From Stagnimonas sp. (lineage in GTDB: Bacteria; Pseudomonadota; Gammaproteobacteria; Nevskiales; Nevskiaceae), in contig JAUYNO010000081.1 in assembly GCA_030696045.1 (NCBI GenBank), forward strand, positions 1 to 57,530: DNA of 57,530 bases, in the 5' to 3' direction. The notes beneath the pieces were generated by a model. It ran no database searches. It was not told the origin of the DNA and worked only from the letters and a program-made list of their open reading frames with translations. Shown here in pieces: positions 27,875 to 40,549 of the stretch; position 1 is the stretch's first letter, and the number at the start of each line of letters is the position of its first letter. The translations under genes and the position numbers were made by a program.

Positions 27875-28100
27875 GAGGTACAAATATCGTGAAGTCCTGC
27901 GGCTCCTGAAGGCTTACGACAAGCGGTTCCAGGAGTGGCGAGAGCGCGGGAAAGGGTCGCACCGCATGATCTATCACCCTGATGTTCTCGGATCCCCAGC
28001 GTCGTACCCGATCCCGGCGCACAGCGATGGGGACGAGATCAATCCGGTGTACCTGAAGGGCATAGTGCGCCGTTTCAATCTGCCCGCTGAATTCTTCTGA
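27864..28100 (+). CDS. hicA: HicA-family toxin (mRNA interferase)
   Basis: The 78-residue protein has the small double-stranded-RNA-binding-like HicA fold signature. It shows an N-terminal helix REVLRLLKAYDKRFQEW, the catalytic GKGSHRMIYHP with His at residue 33, and the ending VYLKGIVRRFNLPAEFF typical of the family. HicA cleaves mRNA unless bound by HicB. The pair lies between the lysis genes and the integrase, outside the structural operon, so it is probably expressed in the lysogen for maintenance or anti-phage effect. Confidence 0.8.
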   Translation: MPRKRYKYREVLRLLKAYDKRFQEWRERGKGSHRMIYHPDVLGSPASYPIPAHSDGDEINPVYLKGIVRRFNLPAEFF

Positions 28101-28108
28101 GATCCTCG

Positions 28109-28197
28109 AAGGGACACGCTGCGGATCTACGCCTTAGTCCCTTCGACCTGGTCGACCAGGTGAAAGGGACAAGCGCGAGATCTCCACCGTGCCCCTT
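28109..28197. repeat. Prophage hairpin repeats, copies 3 and 4, around a 16 bp palindrome
   Basis: Two imperfect copies (28109-28143 and 28164-28197), each opening AAGGGACA and closing near CCCTT, flank the perfect palindrome ACCTGGTCGACCAGGT (28146-28161). They fill the space between the convergent hicA and integrase genes, where a bidirectional terminator would be expected. Confidence 0.8.
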
Positions 28198-28208
28198 GCC
28201 TGCAGGGA

Positions 28209-29051
28209 CTAGGCCGCCATCGGCAGCTGCAACCGCCGCTGCCGCTGCACCCACGGCCGCAGATGCTCAACCGAGTGGTGGGCGTAGCGCTTCACCATCG
28301 CCGGGCACTCCCAGCCGCCGAGCGTCTGCAGGGCGTTGTCGGGCACGCCGTCCTGCGTCTGCCAGCTCGCCCACGTGTGCCGCAGATCGTGCCATCGGAG
28401 ATCCTGCAGGCCGGCGGTGGCCAGCGCCCGCGACCAGGTGCGGGGCAGGCGCACCGCCAGCGGCGCCCCGCGCCAGGTGAACACCCACTCGTCATGCTGG
28501 CCACGCTGCGCCTGCAGGACCGCCAGCGCACCAGGTGACAGCGGGATCCACAGCGGCCGGCGGTTCTTCATCAGGCTCGATGGCAGGGCCACCAGGCTGC
28601 GTGACCAGTTGACGTGCTCCCAGCGCAGCCGGCACACGTTGCCGCGCCGCAGGCCCGTCTCCAGCGCGAACAGAGCCATCTGGCGCATGTAGTCGGGTAG
28701 GGCGGCGAGCAGGCGCTGCGCCTCCTCCGGCTCCAGCCAGCGTTCCCGGGTCTCTGTCCGCAGCTTGCGGATCCTCGGCACCCGCGAGATCTCGCCGAAG
28801 TCCACCGCCGACCGCAGCACCGTCAGGGCGCAGGCCATGTAGTGGTTCACCGTCACCGGCTTGATGTCCATGGCCAGCAGCTTGGCCCTGGCCTGCTGCA
28901 GCTGGCCGGCGTGCACCTGGTCAACCGGCAGATCCCCGATCCAGCGTCGCAGCCGGCCGATGTACTGGGCCATCTTCACCCGCCAGGCCTTGCTCAGCTG
29001 CGGATTCACCTCTAGCCACCGGTCGGCAGCCTCTCCCCACGTCGTCATCAT
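28209..29051 (-). CDS. int: Tyrosine integrase of the prophage
   Basis: The 280-residue protein has a SAM-like core-binding domain (1-95) and a catalytic domain with Arg135 in ETGLRRGNVC, a lysine near 162, HDLRH at 221-225, the GGW motif at 245-247 and the nucleophile Tyr256 in VKRYAHHS. It lacks the arm-type N-terminal domain of lambda Int, so it is compact. It would recombine the tRNA-Pro 3' end with attP. GGGAGGGG abuts the first ATG, so the second ATG (29048) may be used. In the lysogen it lies downstream of host queF on the same strand; in the circle it follows the repressor. It ends in PMAA. Confidence 0.92.
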   Translation of the reverse strand: MMTTWGEAADRWLEVNPQLSKAWRVKMAQYIGRLRRWIGDLPVDQVHAGQLQQARAKLLAMDIKPVTVNHYMACALTVLRSAVDFGEISRVPRIRKLRTETRERWLEPEEAQRLLAALPDYMRQMALFALETGLRRGNVCRLRWEHVNWSRSLVALPSSLMKNRRPLWIPLSPGALAVLQAQRGQHDEWVFTWRGAPLAVRLPRTWSRALATAGLQDLRWHDLRHTWASWQTQDGVPDNALQTLGGWECPAMVKRYAHHSVEHLRPWVQRQRRLQLPMAA

Positions 29052-29098
29052 CCCCTCCCTGTTAGCGCGCCTCCCTGGCGCGGGCGCGCATCCTGCCG

Positions 29099-29221
29099 TC
29101 AGGCGGTCATTGGGCGGTAGCGTTCGGCTGGCTTCTCGGCTGGGGTCGGCCGGGCCTTCCGGCGGTGGTGCGGCCAGTAGATCCGGCCGGGGATGGGGAA
29201 CGGGTGGGGCGGCGCCGCGCC
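29099..29221 (-). other. Alternative 3' end of the repressor gene, used only in the circular phage
   Basis: If the two attachment cores are joined, the minus-strand frame of the 16573-16998 gene enters here without a stop. It runs about 40 codons (including PPHPFPIPGRIYWPHHRRK) to TGA at 29099-29101, 47 nt before the integrase ATG. The predicted circular-form protein is 173 residues and ends PMTA. In the integrated state this stretch has no start and is otherwise non-coding. Confidence 0.55.
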
Positions 29222-29246
29222 TTCAAATCCTCTCGCGCCGACCAAC
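29222..29246. repeat. Prophage right attachment site (25 bp direct repeat)
   Basis: Exact copy of 16600-16624: a 3' fragment of tRNA-Pro with no tRNA body upstream. It marks the junction with host DNA; the original tRNA-Pro terminator follows at 29263. Confidence 0.95.
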
Positions 29247-29262
29247 CTATACCCACAAAATA

Positions 29263-29284
29263 GCCCGCGAAAGCGGGCTTTTTT
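29263..29284. terminator. Original tRNA-Pro terminator, now at the prophage right edge
   Basis: GCCCGC-GAAA-GCGGGC followed by six T residues, 17 bp after the attachment core. Before integration it would have ended the tRNA-Pro transcript; read on the other strand it can also terminate queF. Confidence 0.85.
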
Positions 29285-29299
29285 GTGTCCGTTGATAAC

Positions 29300-29725
29300 T
29301 CAGTGGTTCTGGTAACCCTCCCATTTCGGCGGCGGCAGGCCGCTGGGGTCGGCGAAGGACGGCGTGTAGCCGGGCTGGCGATGTTCGACGCTGACGTGGG
29401 TGTAGATGCCGCCGCGCACATACCAGTCGGCGGTCAGGCGCATGAACTTGGGCTGGGTGGCGGCCACCAGATCGTCCAGCAGCTGGTTGGTCACCGCCTC
29501 GTGGAACTTGCCCTCGTTGCGGTAGCTCCAGAGATAGAGCTTGAGCGCCTTCAGTTCCACGCAGAGCTGGTCCGGGATGTACTCCAGGTACAGGGTCGCG
29601 AAGTCCGGCTGGCCGGTCTTGGGGCAGAGGCAGGTGAACTCGGGCATCCGCATGCGGATGACGAAGTCCCTCCCGGGGTTCGGGTTGGGAAAGGTTTCGA
29701 GGGACTTCGAGGGCTGGGTGGACAT
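29300..29725 (-). CDS. queF: NADPH-dependent 7-cyano-7-deazaguanine reductase (short, YkvM-type)
   Basis: The product of about 141 residues is the unimodular QueF type. It shows the catalytic cysteine in [14 protein letters not shown], followed by the substrate-recognition stretch [36 protein letters not shown]. It reduces preQ0 to preQ1 in queuosine synthesis for tRNA wobble modification. The start is ATG 29725; a GTG one codon earlier is possible. It converges on tRNA-Pro, now across the prophage edge, so read-through could reach the integrase. Confidence 0.95.
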   Translation of the reverse strand: MSTQPSKSLETFPNPNPGRDFVIRMRMPEFTCLCPKTGQPDFATLYLEYIPDQLCVELKALKLYLWSYRNEGKFHEAVTNQLLDDLVAATQPKFMRLTADWYVRGGIYTHVSVEHRQPGYTPSFADPSGLPPPKWEGYQNH

Positions 29726-29816
29726 CACAAAGACTTCGGTGGAGTAGTGGGCTGAATTACACTACGGTTTCGTCCGCTTACCAAGACCGCGAGCACGCGG
29801 CTCACTCGATCAGTCA

Positions 29817-32800
29817 ATGCGCCTCACCGCCATCAAGCTCGCGGGCTTCAAATCTTTTGTCGATCCGACCTCGCTGCCGCTGCCGTCCAATCTGACCGGC
29901 GTGGTCGGCCCCAATGGCTGCGGCAAGTCCAACCTGATCGACGCCGTGCGCTGGGTGCTGGGCGAGACCAGCATCAAGAACCTGCGCGGCGCCGATTCCG
30001 AGGACGTGATCTTCAACGGCTCCAAGTCGCGCAAGCCGGTCGGCCGCGCCTCGGTGGAACTCGTCTTCGACAATTCCGACCAGCAGATCGTCGGCCCCTA
30101 CGCTGCCTACACCGACATTTCGGTGAAGCGCGAGCTGACCCGCGACGGCAACTCGCAGTACTACCTCAACGGCAAGAAGTGCCTGAAGCGGGATGTCACC
30201 GACCTGTTCCTGGGCACCGGCCTGGGCGGCAAGAACCAGTACGCGATCATCGAGCAGGGCATGGTCAGCCGCATGGTCGAGGCCAAGCCGGACGAACTGC
30301 GCCAGTGGCTGGAAGAGGCCGCCGGCATCAGCAAGTACAAGGAGCGCCGGCGCGAGACCGAGTCGCGGATCAAGCAGACCCGCGAGAACCTGGCTCGCCT
30401 GGGTGATCTGCGCGGCGAGCTGGGCGCCCGCCTGGAAGCGCTTGGCAAGCAGGCCGCCAACGCCGAGAAGTTCAAGGAATTCAAGGCGCAGGAGCGACAA
30501 CTTCGCGCTGAGATCCTGGTGCTGCGGCTGGCGGCGCTGGAGCAGCAGCGCAGCGCTACCCTGACCAAGATCGCGGCCGAGGAGGCCGCGTTCGAGGCTG
30601 CCAAGCGGGCCGTCGTCGACAGCTACGCCGCCCGCCAGAACGCCGAGGCCGCGTTCAAGGCCGAACAGGAGAAGCTCAACGCCGAGCAGGCCCAGGTCTA
30701 CGAGGCCGAAGCCGCGCTGGCGCGCCAGGAGCAGGCGCTCAAGCACGCGCGCGAGCTGCAGAGCCTGAAGGCGCGCGAGCTGGAGCAGCTCAGCCGCCAG
30801 CTCGCCGAGCTGCAGCAGCGCGAGCAGCGCGAGCAGCAGCGCCTGCTGTCGCTGAATGCCGATGTGGCGGCGCTGGAGCAGCAGGTGCAGGCGGCCGAGA
30901 CTGCCGAGGGCGACGCCCTGGCGGCGGTCAGCAAGGCCGAGGCCGAGGCGCAGTCCGAGCAGCAGAAATGGAACGAGCATCTGGCGCGTGCCGAGGCGCC
31001 GCTGAGCCAGGTCGAGGCCGAGCGCGTGCGGGTGCAGCAGCTCGATCGCGCGCGGCTGATGCTGGACGAGCGCATCAAGCGCCTGGGCGGCGAACAGGCC
31101 ACGCTCGATGTCGCGCCGATCCAGACCAGCCTCAGCGATTGCGATACCGAGCTGTCGAGCCTGCAGACCGAGCTGGCGGAAGCCACGGCGCGGCTGCAGC
31201 AGGTCGACCAGGAGCTGACCGGCCAACGCGATGCCCGCGCGGCGCTGGAAAAGAATCTGCACGAGGACCGGCAGTCGCTGCAGTCCGCGCGTGGCCGTCT
31301 GGCCTCGCTGGAAACCCTGCAGCAGGCGGCGATGCGCCAGGACGACGCCGAGCTGAACCAGTGGTTGCGTGCGCAGGGGCTCAGCGAGGCGCCGCGCCTG
31401 GCGGCCCAGCTGTCGGTGGACGGCGGCTGGGAAGCGGCGGTCGAGCATGTGCTCGGCGGCCTGCTGCAGGCGCCGCTGACGCCGACCTATGCCGATCCGA
31501 CCGGCGCACCCAAGGCCGGCATCGCCCTGCTCGACGCCACTCCCGGCGTGCCGCCGGGCGATGCCGACCGGCTTTCGCACCACCTGCGCGGCCCGGCGGC
31601 GGTGCTGGAGTTCCTGCACGGCGTGTTCGTCGCCCCGACCGCCGAGGCCGCGCGCGGCCGCGCCGAAACCTTGCTGGCCGGCGAGTCGGTGGTGACTCCG
31701 GACGGCGTCTGGCGGGGTCGCGGCTGGGTGCGCCATCCCAAGACCGGCGATGCCCAAAGTGGCGTGCTGGCGCGCGCCCAGCTGCTCAAGCAGCTCAAGG
31801 CCCAGGTGGACGCGCTGGCTAGCCGGGTCGCGGAGCAGGAACAGACCCTCAATGCCCTGCGCAGCCAGGCGCAGGCGCTGGAGGCCGAGCGCCGCGAGCA
31901 GGCCGCCAAGGTCGAGCAGCGGCGCCAGCGGGCTTCGCAGCGTCAGGCCTTCCGCCAGGCGCAGCAGGTACGGCTGGAGCAGGTGCAGTCCCGGCTGGCG
32001 GCGCTGAGCCAGGAATTGCAGACCCTGAACGCCCAGCAGGCGCAGCAGACGCAGGAGCTGGCGGCGTCGCGCGAGCAGCTGGTGCAGCTGGAAGCCACCG
32101 CCGCGCGGCTGCGCCAGGAGCGGGTCGAATTGCAGCAGTCGCAAGCGCGGGCGCGCGATCAGGTCAATCGGGTGCGGGCGGTGCTGACCCAGGCCGCGCA
32201 GGCGCGCAATGCCGTGCAGCTGCGGCTGGCCGGCCAGAAGAGCGCGGTCACCGCCTTGCAGCAGGGCTTGCAGGATCTCGCCGCGCGGGTCGCGGCGCAG
32301 GCGCAGGCCAAGGCCGAGCACGAGGCGCAGGCGGGCGAGCTGGATGCGCCGGTCACCGAGACCGCCAGCGAGGTCGAGGGCGCCCGCGCCGCCGTCGCCG
32401 CCCGGCGCGAACAGCTGCGTCTGGCCCGCGAGCGGCTGGGTGCCACCGAAGTGGCGCTCAGCCAGGCCCAGGAGGCCGCGCGCGGCGCCGAGTTCGCCCA
32501 GGACGCTGCCCGTGAGGCCTTGCAGGCCTCGCGGCTGGACGCCGAAGGCGACAAGGCCCGCGAGGCCGGGCTGCTGGAGCAGGTCGGCGAAACCGGCTTC
32601 GAGCTGGAGGGCCTGCGCGCGGGCTTGCCGGCGGACGCCGCTGCCGAGGCCTGGGAAGAGAAGCTGGCCTCCATGCTGCGCCGGATCGATCGCCTGGGGG
32701 CGATCAACCTCGCGGCGATCCAGGAGCTGGAGGAGGCGCAGCAGCGCGCCAACTACCTCGACGAACAGAACGGCGATCTCACCGGCGCGCTCGACACGCT

Positions 32801-33328
32801 GGAAGAGGCGATGCGGCAGATCGACGCCGAGACCCGCGACCTGTTCAAGCAGACCTTCGACACCGTCAACACCGTGTTCATGGACCGCTTCCCCAAACTC
32901 TTTGGTGGTGGCGAGGCCTATCTGGAGCTGACTGGCGACAATTTGCTGGATACGGGAGTGCGGGTGATGGCGCGGCCGCCGGGCAAGCGCAACTCGACGA
33001 TTCAGTTGTTATCGGGTGGTGAGAAGGCGATGACCGCGGTGGCGCTGCTGCTGGCGCTGTTCCAGCTCAACCCGGCGCCGTTCTGCCTGATGGACGAGGT
33101 CGATGCGCCGCTCGACGACGCCAATGTCGGCCGCTTCTGCGAGATCGTCCGGGAAATGTCCCAAGGCGTTCAATTCATTATCATTACCCATAACAAGATC
33201 ACCATGGAGCTGGCCAACCAGCTGCACGGCGTGACCATGCAGGAGCCGGGCGTGTCGCGTCTGGTGAGCGTGGACGTCGCGCAGGCGGTGGAGTTGACCG
33301 GCACCGAGTTGCCGCAAGAGAACGCTCG

Positions 33329-33332
<4 letters not shown>
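29817..33332 (+). CDS. smc: Chromosome segregation protein SMC
   Basis: The 1171-residue protein has the full SMC plan. The N-terminal ATPase half carries Walker A VVGPNGCGKSNLIDAVRW; long Gln/Glu/Ala coiled coils span about 170-500 and 650-1000, with a hinge between (GGWEAAVEHVLGG). The C-terminal half carries the signature LLSGGEKAMTAVALL and Walker B FCLMDEVDAPLDD. It condenses and separates chromosomes with ScpA and ScpB, both encoded at 39.7-41.3 kb. It overlaps zipA by 4 bp. Confidence 0.97.
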
Positions 33333-36104
<2,772 letters not shown>

Positions 36105-36111
36105 TGAGCAG

Positions 36112-36381
36112 CTAGGCCGGTGGCTGGGCGTCGATGCTCAGCGCGTGGATGTCGGTTTTCATCAGCTCGCCCAGCGCCGCATAAACCGCACGGTGGCGGG
36201 CGATGGGCGCCAGCCCTGCAAAGCTCGCGGAGACGATCCGCAACCGGAAATGCCCGTGGCCGCTGGCCGCACCCGCATGACCGGCATGCAGATGGCTTTC
36301 GTCCTCAATGAGGATGTCGGCGTCCGTGAAGCGGTCGAGCAGGGCAGCGCGGATGCGGGCGATGCGCTCGCTGTTGCTCAC
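36112..36381 (-). CDS. bolA: BolA-family protein
   Basis: The 89-residue protein shows the BolA pattern: ESHLHAGHAGA, GHFRLRIVSASFAGLAPIARHRAVYAAL and a C-terminal HALSIDAQ. BolA proteins work with monothiol glutaredoxins in Fe-S handling, and some bind DNA to control morphology genes. It overlaps the YciI gene by 4 bp and ends close to the convergent ligA end. The yciB-yciI-bolA order is common in gammaproteobacteria. Confidence 0.92.
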   Translation of the reverse strand: MSNSERIARIRAALLDRFTDADILIEDESHLHAGHAGAASGHGHFRLRIVSASFAGLAPIARHRAVYAALGELMKTDIHALSIDAQPPA

Positions 36382-36680
36382 TCCGGAAAGCCCTTGATGA
36401 AAGGCTGCACCTCGACCCGCTCGAACACGCCCTCGGTGCTATAGGGATCGGCGGCAGCCCAGGCTTCGGCCTCGGCCAGGCTGGCGAACTCGGCGACGAT
36501 CAGGCTGCCGTGGCAGCCGGCCTCGGTCGGACTGTTCGCGTCGACTTTCGGACGCGGCCCCGCAAGCACCAGCCGACCTTCGGCCTGCAGCGCGCGCAGG
36601 CGCTCCAGATGGGCCGGGCGCGCGGCCTTGCGGCGCGGCAGGGCGTCGGCGGCGTCGTGGCCGAGGATCAGGTAGAGCAC
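36378..36680 (-). CDS. yciI: YciI-family protein
   Basis: The 100-residue protein of the dimeric ferredoxin-like YciI family starts at GTG 36680, whose G is shared with the stop of yciB. Visible features are the opening LYLILGHDAADAL, RPAHLERLRALQAEGRLVLAGP, a SLIVAEF strand and the conserved ADPYSTEGVFERVEVQPF end. The His and Asp pair at the start is thought to form the active site; the physiological reaction is unknown. A longer reading frame upstream only overlaps yciB. Confidence 0.9.
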   Translation of the reverse strand: MLYLILGHDAADALPRRKAARPAHLERLRALQAEGRLVLAGPRPKVDANSPTEAGCHGSLIVAEFASLAEAEAWAAADPYSTEGVFERVEVQPFIKGFPE

Positions 36681-37225
36681 TACTTCTTCTCCGCCTCGTC
36701 CTGCACCACGTAGCGGCTCAGGAAGGGCAGGTGCGCGAGCATGAACAGCAGCATCAGCACCGAGAAGCCGAACATCTTTACCTTGATCCATGTGGCTTCC
36801 TCGAAATGGTGGGCGACGTACCAGTTCAGCGCGGCGCAACCAATGAAGAACACCGCCCAGGCCAGGTTGACGCGCTTCCAGACCGCATCCGGCATCACCA
36901 GGGCCTTCTGCGGAATGCGCTGCATCAGCACCCGGTCGCCGATGAGGTGGCTGAGCAGCAGCGCCAGGGCGAACACGCCATAGACCAGGCTGGGCTTGAG
37001 CTTGATGAAGGCCGGATCGTGCAGGGCGAGGGTGATGCCACCCAGCACTACTGACGCGATGGTGGCGACCAGGTGCGGCTTGTGCCAGCGACGGTCGATC
37101 AGCCAGTGGCCCAGCAGGGCGACGAAGGTCGAGACGATCAGGGCAACGGTGGCGACGTAGATGTCGCCGAAGTAATAGCCGGCGCCGATGGCGATCAGGG
37201 GCAGCAGGTCGAGCAGGGATTTCAT
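36680..37225 (-). CDS. yciB: Inner membrane septation protein YciB (IspZ)
   Basis: The 181-residue protein has five to six hydrophobic spans, starting LLDLLPLIAIGAGYYFGDIYVATVALIV, and the conserved RRWHKPH and NLAWAVFFIGCAALNWYVA segments. YciB proteins affect envelope maintenance and septation; the molecular role is unclear. It is the first gene of the yciB-yciI-bolA operon. A GTAG-headed hairpin lies just before it. Confidence 0.95.
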   Translation of the reverse strand: MKSLLDLLPLIAIGAGYYFGDIYVATVALIVSTFVALLGHWLIDRRWHKPHLVATIASVVLGGITLALHDPAFIKLKPSLVYGVFALALLLSHLIGDRVLMQRIPQKALVMPDAVWKRVNLAWAVFFIGCAALNWYVAHHFEEATWIKVKMFGFSVLMLLFMLAHLPFLSRYVVQDEAEKK

Positions 37226-37238
37226 CCGCGCATTATAG

Positions 37239-37261
37239 GTAGGCCCAGTAGCTGGGCCTAC
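37239..37261. repeat. GTAG-headed hairpin between divergent genes
   Basis: GTAGGCCCAG and CTGGGCCTAC form a perfect 10 bp stem with a 3-nt loop between yciB and the yciO-like gene. The GTAG head links it to the REP-like units at 37896 and 51646. Confidence 0.7.
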
Positions 37262-37269
37262 AATGGCGG

Positions 37270-37899
37270 ATGCCCGCCGAATTCATCGAACTGCACCCGA
37301 TCAACCCGCAAAAGCGCCTGCTGGCGCAGGCGGCCGAGCAACTGCGTCAGGGCGCGGTGATCGCCTATCCCACCGACTCCTGCTACGCCCTTGGCTGCCA
37401 GCTCGACGACAAGGCGGCGGCGGAGCGCCTGCGCCGCATCCGCGACTTCGACAAGCACCATCAATTCACCCTGGTCTGTCGTGATCTGTCCGAGATCGCG
37501 CACTACGCCAAGGTCGACAACTGGCAGTTCCGCATCCTCAAGCTGCTCACGCCAGGGCCCTACACCTTCATCCTGCCGGCCTCCAAGGATCTGCCCAAGC
37601 GGCTTAGCCACGAGAAGCGCAAGACCATCGGCATCCGCATCCCCGAGCATGTGGTGGCGCAGGCCCTGCTGGAGGCGCTGGGCGGGCCGCTGATTTCCTG
37701 CACCCTGCAGTTTCCGGGCGAGGAGCAGCCGGTCAGCGAGCCGCAGGATGCCGAGAAGCAGCTGCTGCACTCCGTCGATCTGGTGCTGGACGCCGGCAAC
37801 TGCGGTCTGGAGCCGACCACGGTGATCGATCTGTCCGGTGATGCGGCGGTGCTGGTGCGTCAGGGGCGCGGCGACGTCTCCATGCTCGGGCTTTCGTAG
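37270..37899 (+). CDS. YciO/Sua5-family protein (threonylcarbamoyl-AMP synthase-like)
   Basis: The 209-residue protein has a YrdC/Sua5 fold: GAVIAYPTDSCYALGCQL, the KHHQFTLVCRDLSEI loop, LTPGPYTFILPASKDLPKRL, KTIGIRIPEH and a final TTVIDLSG. It is closer to E. coli YciO than to TsaC; YciO has a related fold but little or uncertain synthase activity in t6A formation. It diverges from yciB and is followed by a REP pair. Confidence 0.88.
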   Translation: MPAEFIELHPINPQKRLLAQAAEQLRQGAVIAYPTDSCYALGCQLDDKAAAERLRRIRDFDKHHQFTLVCRDLSEIAHYAKVDNWQFRILKLLTPGPYTFILPASKDLPKRLSHEKRKTIGIRIPEHVVAQALLEALGGPLISCTLQFPGEEQPVSEPQDAEKQLLHSVDLVLDAGNCGLEPTTVIDLSGDAAVLVRQGRGDVSMLGLS

Positions 37900-37968
37900 G
37901 AGCGGGCTTGCCCGCGAGCTGTTCGCTACGCCATTGGGCCGAGGGGTCGGGGGCGAGCCCCCTCCTAC
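37896..37968. repeat. Inverted pair of REP-like elements (REPIN)
   Basis: A plus-strand unit GTAGGAGCGGGCTTGCCCGC (37896-37915) and a minus-strand unit with the same GTAGGAG head and a GGGGGCTCGCCCCC stem (37946-37968) face each other. This is the form of REP doublets mobilised by RAYT transposases in Pseudomonas and relatives. No RAYT gene is in the window. Confidence 0.85.
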
Positions 37969-37995
37969 AGAGGGACGCAAGAGGCGGCAGGTATA

Positions 37996-38664
37996 ATGTC
38001 CGCCATGCCTGATCTCCTAATCCTCGCCCAGAAGCTGGCCGTCTGGGCGCTTCCCGTGCTGTTCGCGATCACCCTGCACGAGGTGGCGCATGGCTATGTC
38101 GCCCGCGAGCTGGGCGACAACACGGCGGCGGCGCAGGGGCGGCTGTCACTGAATCCCATCAAGCACGTCGACCCGGTCGGGACCATCCTGGTGCCCGCCA
38201 TCCTGTTGCTGCTGGGCGGCTTCCTGTTCGGCTGGGCCAAGGCGGTGCCGGTCAACTACCGCAATCTCAAGAACCCCAAGCGCGACATGGCCATCGTCGC
38301 CATCGCCGGCCCGGCGGTGAATCTGGTGATGGCCCTGGGCTGGGCGCTGCTGCTGAAACTCGCGGTCGGCCAGGACCTCAGCGGTGGGCTGTGGTTGGGC
38401 GTCGCCCAGATGAGCGTCGCCGGCATCAGCATCAATCTGGTGCTGATGGTGCTCAACCTGCTGCCGATGCCGCCGCTCGACGGTGGCCGGGTCGCGGTGG
38501 GCCTGCTGCCGATGCGCCAGGCCATCGCGCTGTCGAAGATCGAGCCCTATGGCATGGTGATCCTCATCGTGCTGATGGCGACCGGCATCCTCAGCAAGAT
38601 CCTCGGCCCGCTGGTGGGTCTGAGCCAGCAACTGATCCTGGGCCTGTTCGGCATCCAGGTCTAA
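37996..38664 (+). CDS. Site-2 protease family membrane metalloprotease (M50)
   Basis: The 222-residue protein has the zinc motif HEVAHGY in the first helix, the second metal-site motif NLLPMPPLDGGRV, and about five membrane spans. There is no PDZ domain, so it is the short FpvI/YwhC-like group rather than RseP. Substrates are unknown. Starts at ATG 37996 or 38005 are both possible. TATAAT at 37992-37997 overlaps the first, so a leaderless message from 38005 is conceivable. Confidence 0.9.
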   Translation: MSAMPDLLILAQKLAVWALPVLFAITLHEVAHGYVARELGDNTAAAQGRLSLNPIKHVDPVGTILVPAILLLLGGFLFGWAKAVPVNYRNLKNPKRDMAIVAIAGPAVNLVMALGWALLLKLAVGQDLSGGLWLGVAQMSVAGISINLVLMVLNLLPMPPLDGGRVAVGLLPMRQAIALSKIEPYGMVILIVLMATGILSKILGPLVGLSQQLILGLFGIQV

Positions 38665-38675
38665 AGACTTTCCTC

Positions 38676-39673
<998 letters not shown>

Positions 39674-39677
<4 letters not shown>

Positions 39678-40549
39678 GCGAGATCGAGTCCAGCCTCGCC
39701 GAGCTGCCCGCCGATCCGGCGCTCGCCGCGCACCCGGTCCGGGTGCATGGCCAGCTGCTGGACAAGATGCCGGACGATCTCTACATCCCGCCGGATGCGC
39801 TGGAGGTGGTACTGGAGGCCTTCGAAGGCCCGCTCGATCTCCTGCTGTACCTGATCCGCCGGCAGAATCTCGACATCCTCGACATTCCGGTGCTGGCGAT
39901 CACCAAGCAGTACGTGCAGTACATCGCGCTGATGCAGAGCCTGCGCCTGGAACTGGCGGCCGAGTACCTGGTGATGGCCGCGCTGCTGGCCGAGATCAAG
40001 TCGCGCATGCTGCTGCCCAAGCCGGTGGCCGAGGTCGAGAGCGGCGAAGACCCGCGCATGGAGCTGGTGCGCCGGCTGCAGGAGTACGAACGCTTCAAGA
40101 CCGCCGCCGAGAGCCTCGATGGTCTGCCGCGTCTCGGCCGCGACTGGCATCTGGCCTCGGCCAAGCCCGAGGAGATCAGGCTGGAGCGCTCGCTGCCGGT
40201 GCCGCAGCTGCGCGACCTGATGCTGGCGCTGCGCGAGGTGATCCAGCGCGCCGAGCTGTTCAGCCGGCACCAGATCGCGCGCGAGCCGCTATCGCTGCGG
40301 GAGCGCATGAGCCGGGTGCTGGAGCATGTGAAACTGAACGGTGCCTGCGAGCTGGTCGACCTGGTTGACCTGGCCGAGGGCAAGGCCGGCGTGGTGGTGG
40401 TGCTGCTGGCGATCCTGGAGCTGACCAAGCTGGCGCTGATCGACCTGGTGCAGGATGCCCCCTTCGCGCCGGTGCTGATCGACGTCGGCCATCCGCGCGA
40501 GGGCATGGACGCGGACGGCGAGTGGACTGAAGAGGCGAGTTACGAATGA
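39674..40549 (+). CDS. scpA: Segregation and condensation protein A
   Basis: The 291-residue protein has the kleisin N-terminal pattern FEGPLDLLLYLIRRQNLDILDIPVLAITKQYVQYI, AAEYLVMAALLAEIKSRMLLP in the middle, and a C-terminal winged helix (VVVVLLAILELTKLALIDLVQ). As the kleisin it bridges the SMC heads and binds ScpB. It overlaps trpS and scpB by 4 bp each. The trpS-scpA-scpB-rluB order is common in gammaproteobacteria. Confidence 0.96.

Noticed and set aside
29222..29246. Second tRNA-Pro gene
   Set aside because: Only the 25 bp 3' fragment is present, with no acceptor 5' strand, D-arm or anticodon; it is the right attachment site.
29814..32321. 835-codon minus-strand frame opposite smc
   Set aside because: Leu/Gln/Arg-rich shadow of the SMC coiled coil; smc itself carries all ATPase motifs.
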